A stretch of 64,000 bases of DNA from Microbulbifer bruguierae (GTDB lineage Bacteria; Pseudomonadota; Gammaproteobacteria; Pseudomonadales; Cellvibrionaceae): contig NZ_CP118605.1 in assembly GCF_029869925.1 (NCBI RefSeq), positions 868,001-932,000 of the forward strand, in the 5' to 3' direction. The notes below the pieces were generated by a model. The model was given only the letters and a program-made list of their open reading frames with translations, ran no database searches and was not told the DNA's origin. The first letter of the stretch is position 1; each line of letters opens with the position of its first letter. A program made the translations under genes and the position numbers. Positions 27,507 through 36,080 of this stretch are shown here, piece after piece.

Positions 27507-28679
27507 TTAAAGTCTGTCGACAAAAGGTTTGAAATCCTGCTGGAGGAAATCCCGGCTGATCAGTATTTTCATCACCTCGGAAGTTCCAGCATAAATACGC
27601 GTAACACGAGCATCGGTATACATTCTGGAGATGGGGTACTCATCCATATAGCCGGAGCCGCCGTGCAGCTGCACGCCCTCATCCACCACCTTGCACAACA
27701 ACTCACTGGTAACCAGTTTCGCCTTGGCTGCATCCACTGCGGTCAGAGCTCCCTCATTCACCGCGGCCACGCACTGGTCGATATACACCTGCTGCATATC
27801 CAGCTCCGCGCGCAATTCCGCCAGCTTGAACTGGGAGTTCTGGAAGTCCGCCAGTGAGCGGCCGAACATCTTGCGCTCACGCACAAACTCCAGGGTCAGG
27901 TCGAACGCCTTCTGCGCCGCAGCGATAAACTCCGTAGCGGCGATCAGACGCTCCTCCGCCAGTGCCTCCATCAAATGGGAAAACCCGCGAGTGGGATCAC
28001 CCAACACGTTCGCTTTCGGGATGCGCACATTGTTGAAAAACAACTCGGCGGTGTCCTGGGCCTTTTTGCCCATTTTTTTCAGGTTGCGGCCGCGTTCGAA
28101 TCCCTCCATACCCCGTTCCACCAGAAACAGCCCGATCTGGCGGGGGTTGTTTACCGGGTCGGTTTTTGCCGCGACGATCACCAGGTCGGCATTGATGCCG
28201 TTGGAGATAAACGTCTTGCTGCCGTTCAGCAGGAAGTGATCCCCCTGATCAATTGCCGTGGCGCGCATGCCGGCAAGGTCGCTGCCCGCATCCGGCTCGG
28301 TCATGGCGATGGCGAGAATGGTATCGCCGCGCACACACTCCGGCAGGAAACGCTGCAACTGCGCCTCGGTTCCGAAACGCTTCAGGTAAGGCCCAACCAA
28401 CCGACTGTGCAAGGTGGTATACCAGTCGCCGGTGAGGGCGTACTGGTTTTCCTCGATGATGATCTGCTCAAAGCGGAAATCATCATCCCCGAGACCACCG
28501 TATTGCTCTTCCGGCCACACCATCAGGAAGCCCATTTCCCCCGCCTTGCGGAAGGCCTGGCGGTCAACGATGCCTGCCTCCCGCCAGCTTTCCATGTACG
28601 GCACGATTTCCTCGTGCAGGAACTTGCGGTAGGCATCGCGGAACATCACCTGTTCTTCGGTGAAATTTCTCTTCAGCAT
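27507..28679 (-). CDS. Acyl-CoA dehydrogenase
   Basis: FAD-dependent acyl-CoA dehydrogenase, 390 residues with the start at 28679 (MLKRNFTEEQVMFRD). An upstream start inside the preceding gene is unlikely. It has AIAMTEPDAGSDLAGM, the Arg-Lys-Phe-Gly segment RKMFGRSLADFQ, LHGGSGYMDEYP and the C-terminal [11 protein letters not shown] with the presumed catalytic Glu. It is similar to the paralogue at 48015-49166. It starts 10 bases after the FadB-like stop, in the thiolase operon, and probably makes the 2,3-double bond of a branched or long acyl-CoA. Confidence 0.92.
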   Translation of the reverse strand: MLKRNFTEEQVMFRDAYRKFLHEEIVPYMESWREAGIVDRQAFRKAGEMGFLMVWPEEQYGGLGDDDFRFEQIIIEENQYALTGDWYTTLHSRLVGPYLKRFGTEAQLQRFLPECVRGDTILAIAMTEPDAGSDLAGMRATAIDQGDHFLLNGSKTFISNGINADLVIVAAKTDPVNNPRQIGLFLVERGMEGFERGRNLKKMGKKAQDTAELFFNNVRIPKANVLGDPTRGFSHLMEALAEERLIAATEFIAAAQKAFDLTLEFVRERKMFGRSLADFQNSQFKLAELRAELDMQQVYIDQCVAAVNEGALTAVDAAKAKLVTSELLCKVVDEGVQLHGGSGYMDEYPISRMYTDARVTRIYAGTSEVMKILISRDFLQQDFKPFVDRL

Positions 28680-28689
28680 ACCTGTGCCC

Positions 28690-30843
28690 TCAGCGGAAGG
28701 TTTGTCCCTTGGCCAGGGTGTCGGCAACGATCTGCGGTGGCAGGAAACGATCGCCGTACTGCGCCGCAAGCGCGTGCGCACGGTCGATAAATTTCTGCAG
28801 GCCGTAGGTGTTCACGAACTGGATAAAACCACCGGTCCAGCTCGGGGCGCCGATACCCAGCAGCGATCCCACGTTGCCATCGGCCACACTGCGCAGTACG
28901 CCTTCCTGCAGGCACTTGAGACTTTCGATCACCTGACGGAACAGCAACCGGTCCTTGATATCGTCCGCAGGCATGTCCACGTCCGGGTTGAAATAGAGTT
29001 CGTAGAGCTTCGGCCAAACCTGCTTGCTGCCATCGGCGGCGTACTCGTAGTAACCGCCACCGTGATAGCGGCCACCACGGCCGAACTCACTGATCAAACG
29101 CTCGCACACCTCGATATTGCAGCTGTTATCACCCTTGCTACCGAGCACACCCATGGCGCGGTGGGTTTCCGCCGCCTTGCGGGTCAGCTCCTGGCTCACT
29201 TCATCCTGGATAGTCAGTGGACCCACCGGCATACCCACCTGCTTGCCCATGGCATCGATCAGGACCGGGTCTACCCCTTCCACCAGCAGTCGCGCGCCCT
29301 CATCGAGGAAGGTACTGAATACGCGGGAGGTAAAGAAACCGAGGGAATCGTTGACCACGATCGGCGTCTTGCGAATCTGTTGCGCGTAGTCAAAGGCCTT
29401 GGCCAGGGTCTCATCGCTGGTCTGGTTGCCGCAGATGATTTCGATCAGCGGCATCTTGTCGACCGGCGAGAAAAAGTGGATGCCGATAAAGTTTTCCGGC
29501 TTCTTGCTGACTTCCGCGAGCTGGCTGATCGGCAGCGTCGAGGTATTGGAGCCGAACACGCCGCCCGCGGCGAGGAAGGGCTCCGCCTCCTGGGTAACCT
29601 TTGCCTTGAGTTCGATATTCTCGAACACGGCTTCCACGATCAGGTCACAACCCTGCAGATCCTCGTAATTGCCAGTAGCCTTGATCAGGTTCAGCAGCCG
29701 TTGCTTTTCCTCTTCGGTCGCGCGACCGCGTTCGATCTGCTTGTCCAGTAACCTGGCGGAGTACGCCTTGCCTTTTTCTGCGGCTTCGACGCTGATGTCT
29801 TTCAACACCACTTCAATACCGCTCGCCGCTGAGGCGTAGGCAATGCCCTGCCCCATCATGCCCGCGCCGAGAATGCCGACCTTTTTCACCGACGTTTTCT
29901 CGATACCCTTGGGACGACTGGCGCCGCTCTTGACGCTGTTCATCTGGAAAAAGCCAGTGGTGATCAGGTTCACCGCCTGGGGTGTGGTAATCAGATACGC
30001 GAGGGCACGGGATTCGTAGCGCAGCGCGGTGTCGATATCCACGGTAACCGCCTGTGCTGCGACATCGAGAATTTTTTCCGGGGCGGGCAGCAGGCCGCGG
30101 GTTTTCTTGAACAGCATGGCCGGCGCGCTGGACAGGATGGCACCCACCTTCGGGCTCCAGATATCACCGCCGGGCACCTTGTGACCTTTCTGGTCCCAGG
30201 GTTGCACCGCTGCCTGCGGATTTTGCGCGATCCATTTTTTCGCCGCGGAAACCAGGTCTTCGGTCACTTCGATAAGTTCGTCGACCAGGCCAGCCTGCAG
30301 CGCCTCACGCGCTTTCATATGCCGGCCTTCCAGCAGGATCGGCAGCGCCTTTTCCAGCCCGAGCATATGGATGGAGCGCACCACGCCGCCGCCACCGGGC
30401 AGCAATCCCAGCGTCACTTCCGGAAGGCCGATGGAGACCTTGGGCGAGCTCCAGGCAATGCGATGGTTGCAAGCCAGGCAGATTTCCAGTCCGCCCCCCA
30501 GCGCCGCGCCATTGATTGCCGCAACCACCGGCACCGGCAGTTTTTCCAGACGGCGCAGCGGCGCCTTCACACCAGACTCGATCATTGCAAACTGTTCGGG
30601 CTCACCGCCCGGCGCCACACTGGACAATGCCTTGAGGTCGCCACCGGCGAAGAAAGTACTTTTCGCTGAGGCCAGCACCACGCCGGTCAGGCCTTCTTCT
30701 TTTTCGAGGCGGTCCAGGGTTTCCGCCATCCCTGCGCGGTACTGTTCATTCATGGCATTGACCGGGCCATCCATATCCATGGTGACGGTCACGATACCGT
30801 TGCTGTCTTTGTCGTAGATAAATCCGTTGTATTTGTCAGCCAT
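28690..30843 (-). CDS. Bifunctional enoyl-CoA hydratase / 3-hydroxyacyl-CoA dehydrogenase (FadB/FadJ-like)
   Basis: Two-domain beta-oxidation enzyme of 717 residues from the ATG at 30843. The N-terminal crotonase domain has FFAGGDL, GAALGGGLEICLACN and GLPEVTLGLLPGGGG, with both hydratase Glu residues present. The dehydrogenase part starts near residue 315 with KVGILGAGMMGQGIA (NAD binding) and contains IGIHFFSPVDKMPLIEI with the catalytic His. A C-terminal 3HCDH domain follows. It lies 39 bases after the thiolase, as in fadBA-type trifunctional units. Confidence 0.94.
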   Translation of the reverse strand: MADKYNGFIYDKDSNGIVTVTMDMDGPVNAMNEQYRAGMAETLDRLEKEEGLTGVVLASAKSTFFAGGDLKALSSVAPGGEPEQFAMIESGVKAPLRRLEKLPVPVVAAINGAALGGGLEICLACNHRIAWSSPKVSIGLPEVTLGLLPGGGGVVRSIHMLGLEKALPILLEGRHMKAREALQAGLVDELIEVTEDLVSAAKKWIAQNPQAAVQPWDQKGHKVPGGDIWSPKVGAILSSAPAMLFKKTRGLLPAPEKILDVAAQAVTVDIDTALRYESRALAYLITTPQAVNLITTGFFQMNSVKSGASRPKGIEKTSVKKVGILGAGMMGQGIAYASAASGIEVVLKDISVEAAEKGKAYSARLLDKQIERGRATEEEKQRLLNLIKATGNYEDLQGCDLIVEAVFENIELKAKVTQEAEPFLAAGGVFGSNTSTLPISQLAEVSKKPENFIGIHFFSPVDKMPLIEIICGNQTSDETLAKAFDYAQQIRKTPIVVNDSLGFFTSRVFSTFLDEGARLLVEGVDPVLIDAMGKQVGMPVGPLTIQDEVSQELTRKAAETHRAMGVLGSKGDNSCNIEVCERLISEFGRGGRYHGGGYYEYAADGSKQVWPKLYELYFNPDVDMPADDIKDRLLFRQVIESLKCLQEGVLRSVADGNVGSLLGIGAPSWTGGFIQFVNTYGLQKFIDRAHALAAQYGDRFLPPQIVADTLAKGQTFR

Positions 30844-30882
30844 TGCTCTCACCGTTTCAAATTTGTTAATAGTCGTTCGCCG

Positions 30883-32091
30883 TTACACGCGCTCGATAAT
30901 GGTGGCGATGCCCTGGCCGCCGCCCACACAGAGTGCAACCAGACCCCGTTTGAGATTGCGTCTTTCCAGCTCGTCGAGCATGGTGCCGACCAGCATGGCG
31001 CCGGTGGCGCCCAACGGGTGCCCCATGGCAATGGCGCCACCGTTGACGTTGGTGATTTCGTGAGAGATATCCAGGTCCTTCATGAATCGCAGCGCCACCG
31101 CGGCAAAGGCTTCATTGATTTCGAACAGATCAATATCGCGGGTGGTCATCCCGGCTTTCGCCAGCGCCTTTTTCGCCGCCGGACCGGGGCCGATCAGCAT
31201 GATGGTGGGATCTGTGGCCAGTACCGCGGTGGCGACAATATGGCCACGGGGTGTCAGCCCCAAATCCTTACCAATTTTCTCGTTGCCGATCAGCACCGCG
31301 GATGCGCCATCAACGATGCCAGAGGAATTTCCCGGAGTGTGCACGTGATTGATGGCCGGCAGGCGCGGGTATTTACGCAACATCAGGTCGTCAAAACCGA
31401 TACCGCCCATACCGGCAAATGAAGGTTTCAGCTGGCCGAGAATTTCCAGTGTGGTACTGGGTTTGATGAATTCATCTTTGGCGAGAATTGTCATGCCATT
31501 CAGGTCTTTTACCGGCACCACTGAGCGGTCGAAATAACCCTCACTCTGTGCCTTTGCCGCGCGCTGTTGTGAAGCCAGCGCGTAGCGGTCTATTGCCTCA
31601 CGATCCCAACCTTCAATAGTGGCAATGGTGTCCGCACCGATGCCCTGAGGTACAGCTCCATCGTGCACGTTCACTTCCGGGTCGATAAGCCAGGCACCAC
31701 CGGCAACACCCATAGGCACTCGCGACATGGATTCCACACCACCGGCCACGACCAGGTCTTCCCAACCGGAGGCAATTTTCATTGCGGCAATATTTACCGC
31801 TTCCAGTCCGGAAGCGCAGAAACGGTCCAGCTGCACGCCGGCAACACTTTCATCCCAGTCGGCGAACTGCACGATGGTCTTGGCAATATCGCCGCCCTGC
31901 TCGCCCACCGGAGAAACACATCCCATGACCACGTCGTCTACCCGACTGGTATCCAGGTCAAAGCGGTTCTGCAATTCCCGCAGCAGACCGGCACCCAGAG
32001 CAACCGGTTTTACCTCATGCAGGGAGCCGTCTTTTTTTCCTTTGCCCCGCGGAGTGCGAATGGCGTCGTAGATATAGGCGGTATGTGTCAT
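30883..32091 (-). CDS. Acetyl-CoA acetyltransferase / 3-ketoacyl-CoA thiolase
   Basis: Thiolase of 402 residues that splits 3-ketoacyl-CoA with CoA. The nucleophile is Cys92 in [12 protein letters not shown]. His lies in the NEAFAAVA segment, the second His in [19 protein letters not shown], and the acid Cys in [11 protein letters not shown]. It heads a seven-gene minus-strand operon (thiolase, FadB-like, acyl-CoA dehydrogenase, HSD10-like, racemase, PaaG-like, SDR). An AGGA site lies before the ATG. Divergent from the AraC gene. On 2-methyl-3-ketoacyl substrates it would release propionyl-CoA. Confidence 0.94.
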   Translation of the reverse strand: MTHTAYIYDAIRTPRGKGKKDGSLHEVKPVALGAGLLRELQNRFDLDTSRVDDVVMGCVSPVGEQGGDIAKTIVQFADWDESVAGVQLDRFCASGLEAVNIAAMKIASGWEDLVVAGGVESMSRVPMGVAGGAWLIDPEVNVHDGAVPQGIGADTIATIEGWDREAIDRYALASQQRAAKAQSEGYFDRSVVPVKDLNGMTILAKDEFIKPSTTLEILGQLKPSFAGMGGIGFDDLMLRKYPRLPAINHVHTPGNSSGIVDGASAVLIGNEKIGKDLGLTPRGHIVATAVLATDPTIMLIGPGPAAKKALAKAGMTTRDIDLFEINEAFAAVALRFMKDLDISHEITNVNGGAIAMGHPLGATGAMLVGTMLDELERRNLKRGLVALCVGGGQGIATIIERV

Positions 32092-32201
32092 CGCGGATTC
32101 CTGTTATTCCCAATATGTTTTACAAATCGAAATATGAACCTTTTATGCATTATGGTGTGCGAAAACCCGGTCCAACAAGAACATACCGCCCCATAAATTG
32201 A

Positions 32202-32226
32202 CATTTTGTTCCCGGCGCGCAAAATG
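32202..32226. promoter_or_regulatory. Candidate operator in the thiolase/AraC divergent region
   Basis: A perfect 7-base inverted repeat, CATTTTG (32202-32208) and CAAAATG (32220-32226), with an 11-base spacer. It lies inside a wider inverted pair ATACCGC (32183-32189) and GCGGTAT (32233-32239). The position between two divergent genes, one of them a regulator, suggests a binding site; which protein binds is unknown. Confidence 0.4.
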
Positions 32227-32260
32227 CATTTAGCGGTATAAAAATAAATACGAGGCGCAG

Positions 32261-33265
32261 ATGCAGGACTTTTCCATCCCGGTTTCATTTCTACACGCAG
32301 TGTTACGCTACGCCCCAGAACATGGCCTGAGCGCAGAAAAGTTGTTACAGCGCTGTGGTATCCCTCCGAAAATCCTGCAGGACGAAACTGCGCGTGTGAG
32401 TGCACGACAATATGCGGATTTGCAGACCCTGGCGATGCGGGAAATGGGGGATGAAATTCTCGGTTATACCCAGCCACCGATGAAACTGGGCACCGGTGCA
32501 GCGCTGTCACACTGGATGATCCATACCCGCAATCTCGGCCAGGCACTCAAACGCTACTGTCATTTTTACGGCATGATTGAACGCGGTCTGAAACCCCAAT
32601 TGCTTCTGACTGGGGATATTGCACAGTTGCGATTTTCGCTGTGGGACGACCAGCGACAGCCCGAGCCTTACGCGTTTGAGATGGTCATGTTTGGTCTGCA
32701 CCGATTTGCGTCCTGGCTCACCCGCCACAACCTGCGCATCAACCAGGTCACGCTTAACTATCCCGCGCCGGACCACGCCCGCGAATACCGGGCCATTTTT
32801 CTCGGTGCTCCCATTGCGTTTTCGACCGAGCATTGCGAATTGCAATTTCGGCGCGACCTTTTACAAAAACCCATTCGCCAGACACAGGATACCCTCGACG
32901 AATTTCTCCGAAATCCCCAGCGCAATCTTCTGCTCGGCAACTACAACCTGCAAAGCTGGATCGGCAGAACCCGTTCGGTACTCCGTCAGAATATGATTGA
33001 AATGCCCACGCTTGTGGATGTCGCCGAAACTCTAGGTACCAGCCCGAAACGGCTGCGACAGCAACTCGGAGATGAAGGCATCCGCTACGGTGAACTCAAG
33101 GAACAGCTGCGCCGCGACGTTGCCATGCAACACCTTGCGGACGGTGAAATGTCGGTAGAACAGGTGGCGTTTCTCACCGGCTTTGCCGAATCCGCGACCT
33201 TTATCCGGGCATTCAGAAAATGGACAGGATATACGCCGCACGCTTACCGCAAAAAATATTATTAA
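32261..33265 (+). CDS. AraC-family transcriptional regulator (OruR/ArgR-like type)
   Basis: Regulator of 334 residues with an N-terminal ligand domain of the arabinose-binding PF12625 type (about residues 15-200) and a C-terminal double helix-turn-helix (about 235-332: DVAETLGTSPKRLRQQLG; EQVAFLTGFAESATFIRAFRKWTGYTPHAYR). Such proteins often sense hydrophobic or CoA-linked compounds. It is divergent from the thiolase operon and convergent with the RoxA-like gene, so it probably activates the beta-oxidation operon. The ligand is unknown. Confidence 0.92.
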   Translation: MQDFSIPVSFLHAVLRYAPEHGLSAEKLLQRCGIPPKILQDETARVSARQYADLQTLAMREMGDEILGYTQPPMKLGTGAALSHWMIHTRNLGQALKRYCHFYGMIERGLKPQLLLTGDIAQLRFSLWDDQRQPEPYAFEMVMFGLHRFASWLTRHNLRINQVTLNYPAPDHAREYRAIFLGAPIAFSTEHCELQFRRDLLQKPIRQTQDTLDEFLRNPQRNLLLGNYNLQSWIGRTRSVLRQNMIEMPTLVDVAETLGTSPKRLRQQLGDEGIRYGELKEQLRRDVAMQHLADGEMSVEQVAFLTGFAESATFIRAFRKWTGYTPHAYRKKYY

Positions 33266-33292
33266 AAAAGGCCGCCCCAAGAGCGAGCGGCC
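33264..33292 (-). terminator. Terminator of the RoxA-like gene
   Basis: GGCCGC (33270-33275) and GCGGCC (33287-33292) form a stem. On the minus strand it is followed by a run of six T (plus-strand A at 33264-33269). It lies between the convergent AraC and RoxA-like genes. Confidence 0.7.
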
Positions 33293-33343
33293 AAGTCCAC
33301 ATTAACAACCGTCGAGTGGTGGTGACATCATCGGTGTATGAAA

Positions 33344-35383
33344 TTAAAGCGTTTTCATATACTCAATCAGCGCGTAGCGTTCTTCATCGCTGAGGGACTG
33401 GGTGAACTCATGTCCCTGGTTGCCCATGCCGTACAGATAACTGTTGAAGATCATGCGCGATTTGATCTGCTTGTCGGTAATTGGCGGCGGAGACTGGTAA
33501 GCCAGTGAATTGAACTCCGCCACCTTGTTGGCGACGCTGGCAAACAGGATATCCGACGTCGCCATATCGTTGGTACAGGGCAGGTAGGGCGACGTCAGCA
33601 GGTTATTACTGCACTCCAGCGCCTCGTACTTCCACCCCAGTTTGCTCCAGTCAAACGCGGCAAAACTCATATCCAGGCCGCGATTCTTGCCAAAAGTCCC
33701 CGCAGCTGTCTGCTGGCGCTTCCAGATCCGTGCTCGATCCGATGGTTTGAGTACACCCCACAGATCCGGAACACTGCCATTGTGGAAGAAGGGTGCATTG
33801 CCCCATACGCCATACAGCGGCGGCGCGATATAGCCGAAGGGCTCTATCCACTCATTCGGACCTACCGGAGAAAATACCGGCCCCTCACCGCGGTCGTAGG
33901 CCGAACGCGGTACCCGGTTCAGCTCACTCACCACCAGGCTGTCCACAAATCCGGTGTGATCCGGGCTGAGATCGTTGTACGCAAGGAAAGAGGTATTCCA
34001 GGCTCGACGTTTTTTCTCGTCCGCCATCAGGTTTGCACGCTGGGGATCGGTGCCAATGGTTTCCAGCGGAGTGATTACCCCAGCGATACCTTTGAGACGC
34101 GGATCGGGCAGATAGTTGGTATCGGCAGCGTGACGCGGCGAGTAAACACCGTGACAGCTGGCACAGGAGCCATTTCCTGCGGCCTTGGGGATATCCGCGT
34201 TTGCGCCATCGGCCCACAGGTCGCGCTCGTGGAAAATGACAGCGCCCTGCTCTGCCAGCGCCGTGTCGATCGCCTTGGGATAGGTGGGCGGTGACATGGC
34301 AATTAGGAAGTTGTCGATATCTTCAAATTCCGGGGTCAACGCGCGTCGCTCTGCGGCATTGCGGGTGAGATTCGCCACACCAAATGCCATTTCCGAGCGC
34401 ACGTTGTCCGAAGTCAGGGCACCATCCCAGAACTGGCGGGTTTTGAACGCGCGGTGATACCAGTGCGGCGCCTTGGTCTGACCGCCCGCATGGCTGGGGA
34501 AATATTCCAGGAGGCTTGGAGCCAGCATCATGGTGTCCATATCGAACAGGGCCGGCAGATAATCAATAATGCCAATCGCATCGGTATTGCCGCGGTTTAC
34601 ACTCCAGGGAATGGGAGCCAGCTGCAGGGGCAGTGTGAACACGTTGGCCCGGAACAGATCAGACTGAATCAGGCCGGCATCGATGGCGTCATTGGCGCGG
34701 CCCCAGTGGAAATAGGATTCGCTATCGCCGCCGATTTTGGAGTCGTGGCAGCCGGAGCAGGAGGACGCAATCATGCCAGTGTACCGGCCGTCTTCGTCCT
34801 TTACCTGAACCAGCCCCATGGGCAGCTGGCCGCTGCCTCCATTGGTCCACTTGGGGTTTTCCCAAGGATAGGGATAAGGGTTGTCGAAAGGCGCTTTGGT
34901 TAAACCGTAGCGCTTGATGACCTGCTCATCGAAATCCGATGGCCGCAGCAGATAGCCCCAGGTCTTGTACAGATTGAAATAAGCTTCCGAAGTACTGAAA
35001 AACTGGAAGTAATCGCGGCGCTCAAGGTTTTCCTTACCGCGGGCAACACTCGCGCGGAATTCGCCACAGGTGGTAGGGTTCGGCGGCAGCTTTTCCGGGT
35101 CCTGAATAAACGGGGCCGGCGGGTTGTGCAGATCCACCCAGTAGGCATTGAACTGTACGGCGGAACTCGGGTTATTTACTCCCGCCACCACCAGTGTTCG
35201 TGGATCGACTGGCATCGGGGAACTATCTGGCTGATCTTCACAGCCCGCAATAAGTGGGGAGCGGATCGATTGCTGATCCAGCAGTGGCAATTCTTCACTG
35301 ACAGCGGCATTGGCCAAAACCAACCCCGAAACTGCCAGCAAAACTGCGGGCAAGCCGAAACCCTTCGTTTTCTGACGAATCAT
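33344..35383 (-). CDS. Exported di-haem c-type protein, RoxA/RoxB rubber-oxygenase-like
   Basis: Probable extracytoplasmic di-haem oxygenase that cleaves C=C bonds of an isoprenoid. I chose the ATG at 35383 (MIRQKTKGFGLPAV) because GGAG lies 8 bases upstream and a Sec signal peptide follows directly (ending near ANAA). The 679-residue product has haem motifs CSGCH (Cys209) and CASCH (Cys407). Between them lie Trp319 in RQFWDG and Phe334 in EMAFGV; His658 in NQGHEF is near the end. From memory RoxA has C191, W302, F317, C390 and H641. All spacings agree apart from one residue between the first motif and Trp. The MauG/cytochrome c peroxidase superfamily is the wider family, so a peroxidase-like function remains possible. 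RoxA versus RoxB type cannot be decided. Confidence 0.82.
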   Translation of the reverse strand: MIRQKTKGFGLPAVLLAVSGLVLANAAVSEELPLLDQQSIRSPLIAGCEDQPDSSPMPVDPRTLVVAGVNNPSSAVQFNAYWVDLHNPPAPFIQDPEKLPPNPTTCGEFRASVARGKENLERRDYFQFFSTSEAYFNLYKTWGYLLRPSDFDEQVIKRYGLTKAPFDNPYPYPWENPKWTNGGSGQLPMGLVQVKDEDGRYTGMIASSCSGCHDSKIGGDSESYFHWGRANDAIDAGLIQSDLFRANVFTLPLQLAPIPWSVNRGNTDAIGIIDYLPALFDMDTMMLAPSLLEYFPSHAGGQTKAPHWYHRAFKTRQFWDGALTSDNVRSEMAFGVANLTRNAAERRALTPEFEDIDNFLIAMSPPTYPKAIDTALAEQGAVIFHERDLWADGANADIPKAAGNGSCASCHGVYSPRHAADTNYLPDPRLKGIAGVITPLETIGTDPQRANLMADEKKRRAWNTSFLAYNDLSPDHTGFVDSLVVSELNRVPRSAYDRGEGPVFSPVGPNEWIEPFGYIAPPLYGVWGNAPFFHNGSVPDLWGVLKPSDRARIWKRQQTAAGTFGKNRGLDMSFAAFDWSKLGWKYEALECSNNLLTSPYLPCTNDMATSDILFASVANKVAEFNSLAYQSPPPITDKQIKSRMIFNSYLYGMGNQGHEFTQSLSDEERYALIEYMKTL

Positions 35384-35600
35384 CGGAATAACTCCAAAAG
35401 TTGTTATCTTTATGCTTTTGGATGCACTAGTGCTTAACACCGAATGCAGCATCTCACCATCGTGATTGACGATAGGGAAGCCGATGATTTTTTACTTCGT
35501 CTGAATGGATGAATTTCTAAAGATTTGGCGCTCCTGTTTGCATTACAGAGACGCCGTGGCACTGAATTTGTGAAAAGTTTTTGACGTGGCGAGAACCGTG

Positions 35601-36071
35601 TCACGCGTTCAGGCGAGTGAGAAAAAATACCAGCGGGCGCTGGTTTCCTTTCTGATCCATCACGCCCATCACCAGGTCCTCGGTGACCTTGCGAAAGTGA
35701 TCGAATACCGGACTTTTGTCATAGATCATGGTCGCAGTGGCAACACCTCGAAATACCACCTCCCGCAGTGACGCAGTGCCGAGCACATCATTGACCACGC
35801 GCTCACCCGCGTCATTCAGGCTGATGATGGGATTAACATCATCGGCACTGCTAAAACGCTTACCGTGCCATGCCATCGTCTTCAGTTGTTTTTCCACAGG
35901 ATGATTTTGGCTCAGAATACCGCCGGTCCAGTCACCCAACATCCGCTGCGCGGGTATCGCTGGCAAACTGTCGAAAAATTCGAACAGCTGCTCGTCGGCA
36001 GCCGCACTCTGTTTCAGGTTCTGGAATTCAGTGAGCAGATAGTTGTCATCGGTTTCCATTACAGTGTCCAC
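35601..36071 (-). CDS. GXWXG / DUF4334 protein
   Basis: A 156-residue cytoplasmic-looking protein of unknown function. It has the GDWTGG motif of the GXWXG domain (about residues 46-51), and WHGKRFSSADDVNPII plus a C-terminal part matching the DUF4334 pattern. The GTG start at 36071 has AGGAGG 4 bases upstream; an ATG four codons later is the alternative. It lies between the alcohol dehydrogenase and the RoxA-like gene, on the same strand. Members often occur near lipid or terpenoid catabolic genes. A lipocalin-like binding role is only a guess. Confidence 0.75.
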   Translation of the reverse strand: MDTVMETDDNYLLTEFQNLKQSAAADEQLFEFFDSLPAIPAQRMLGDWTGGILSQNHPVEKQLKTMAWHGKRFSSADDVNPIISLNDAGERVVNDVLGTASLREVVFRGVATATMIYDKSPVFDHFRKVTEDLVMGVMDQKGNQRPLVFFLTRLNA

Positions 36072-36080
36072 ATAACCTCC

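Noticed and set aside
33344..35452. Ordinary cytochrome c peroxidase for the di-haem protein
   Set aside because: It is about twice the length of CcpA/MauG proteins, and the Trp, Phe and distal His spacing follows RoxA. I keep peroxidase-like activity only as an alternative.
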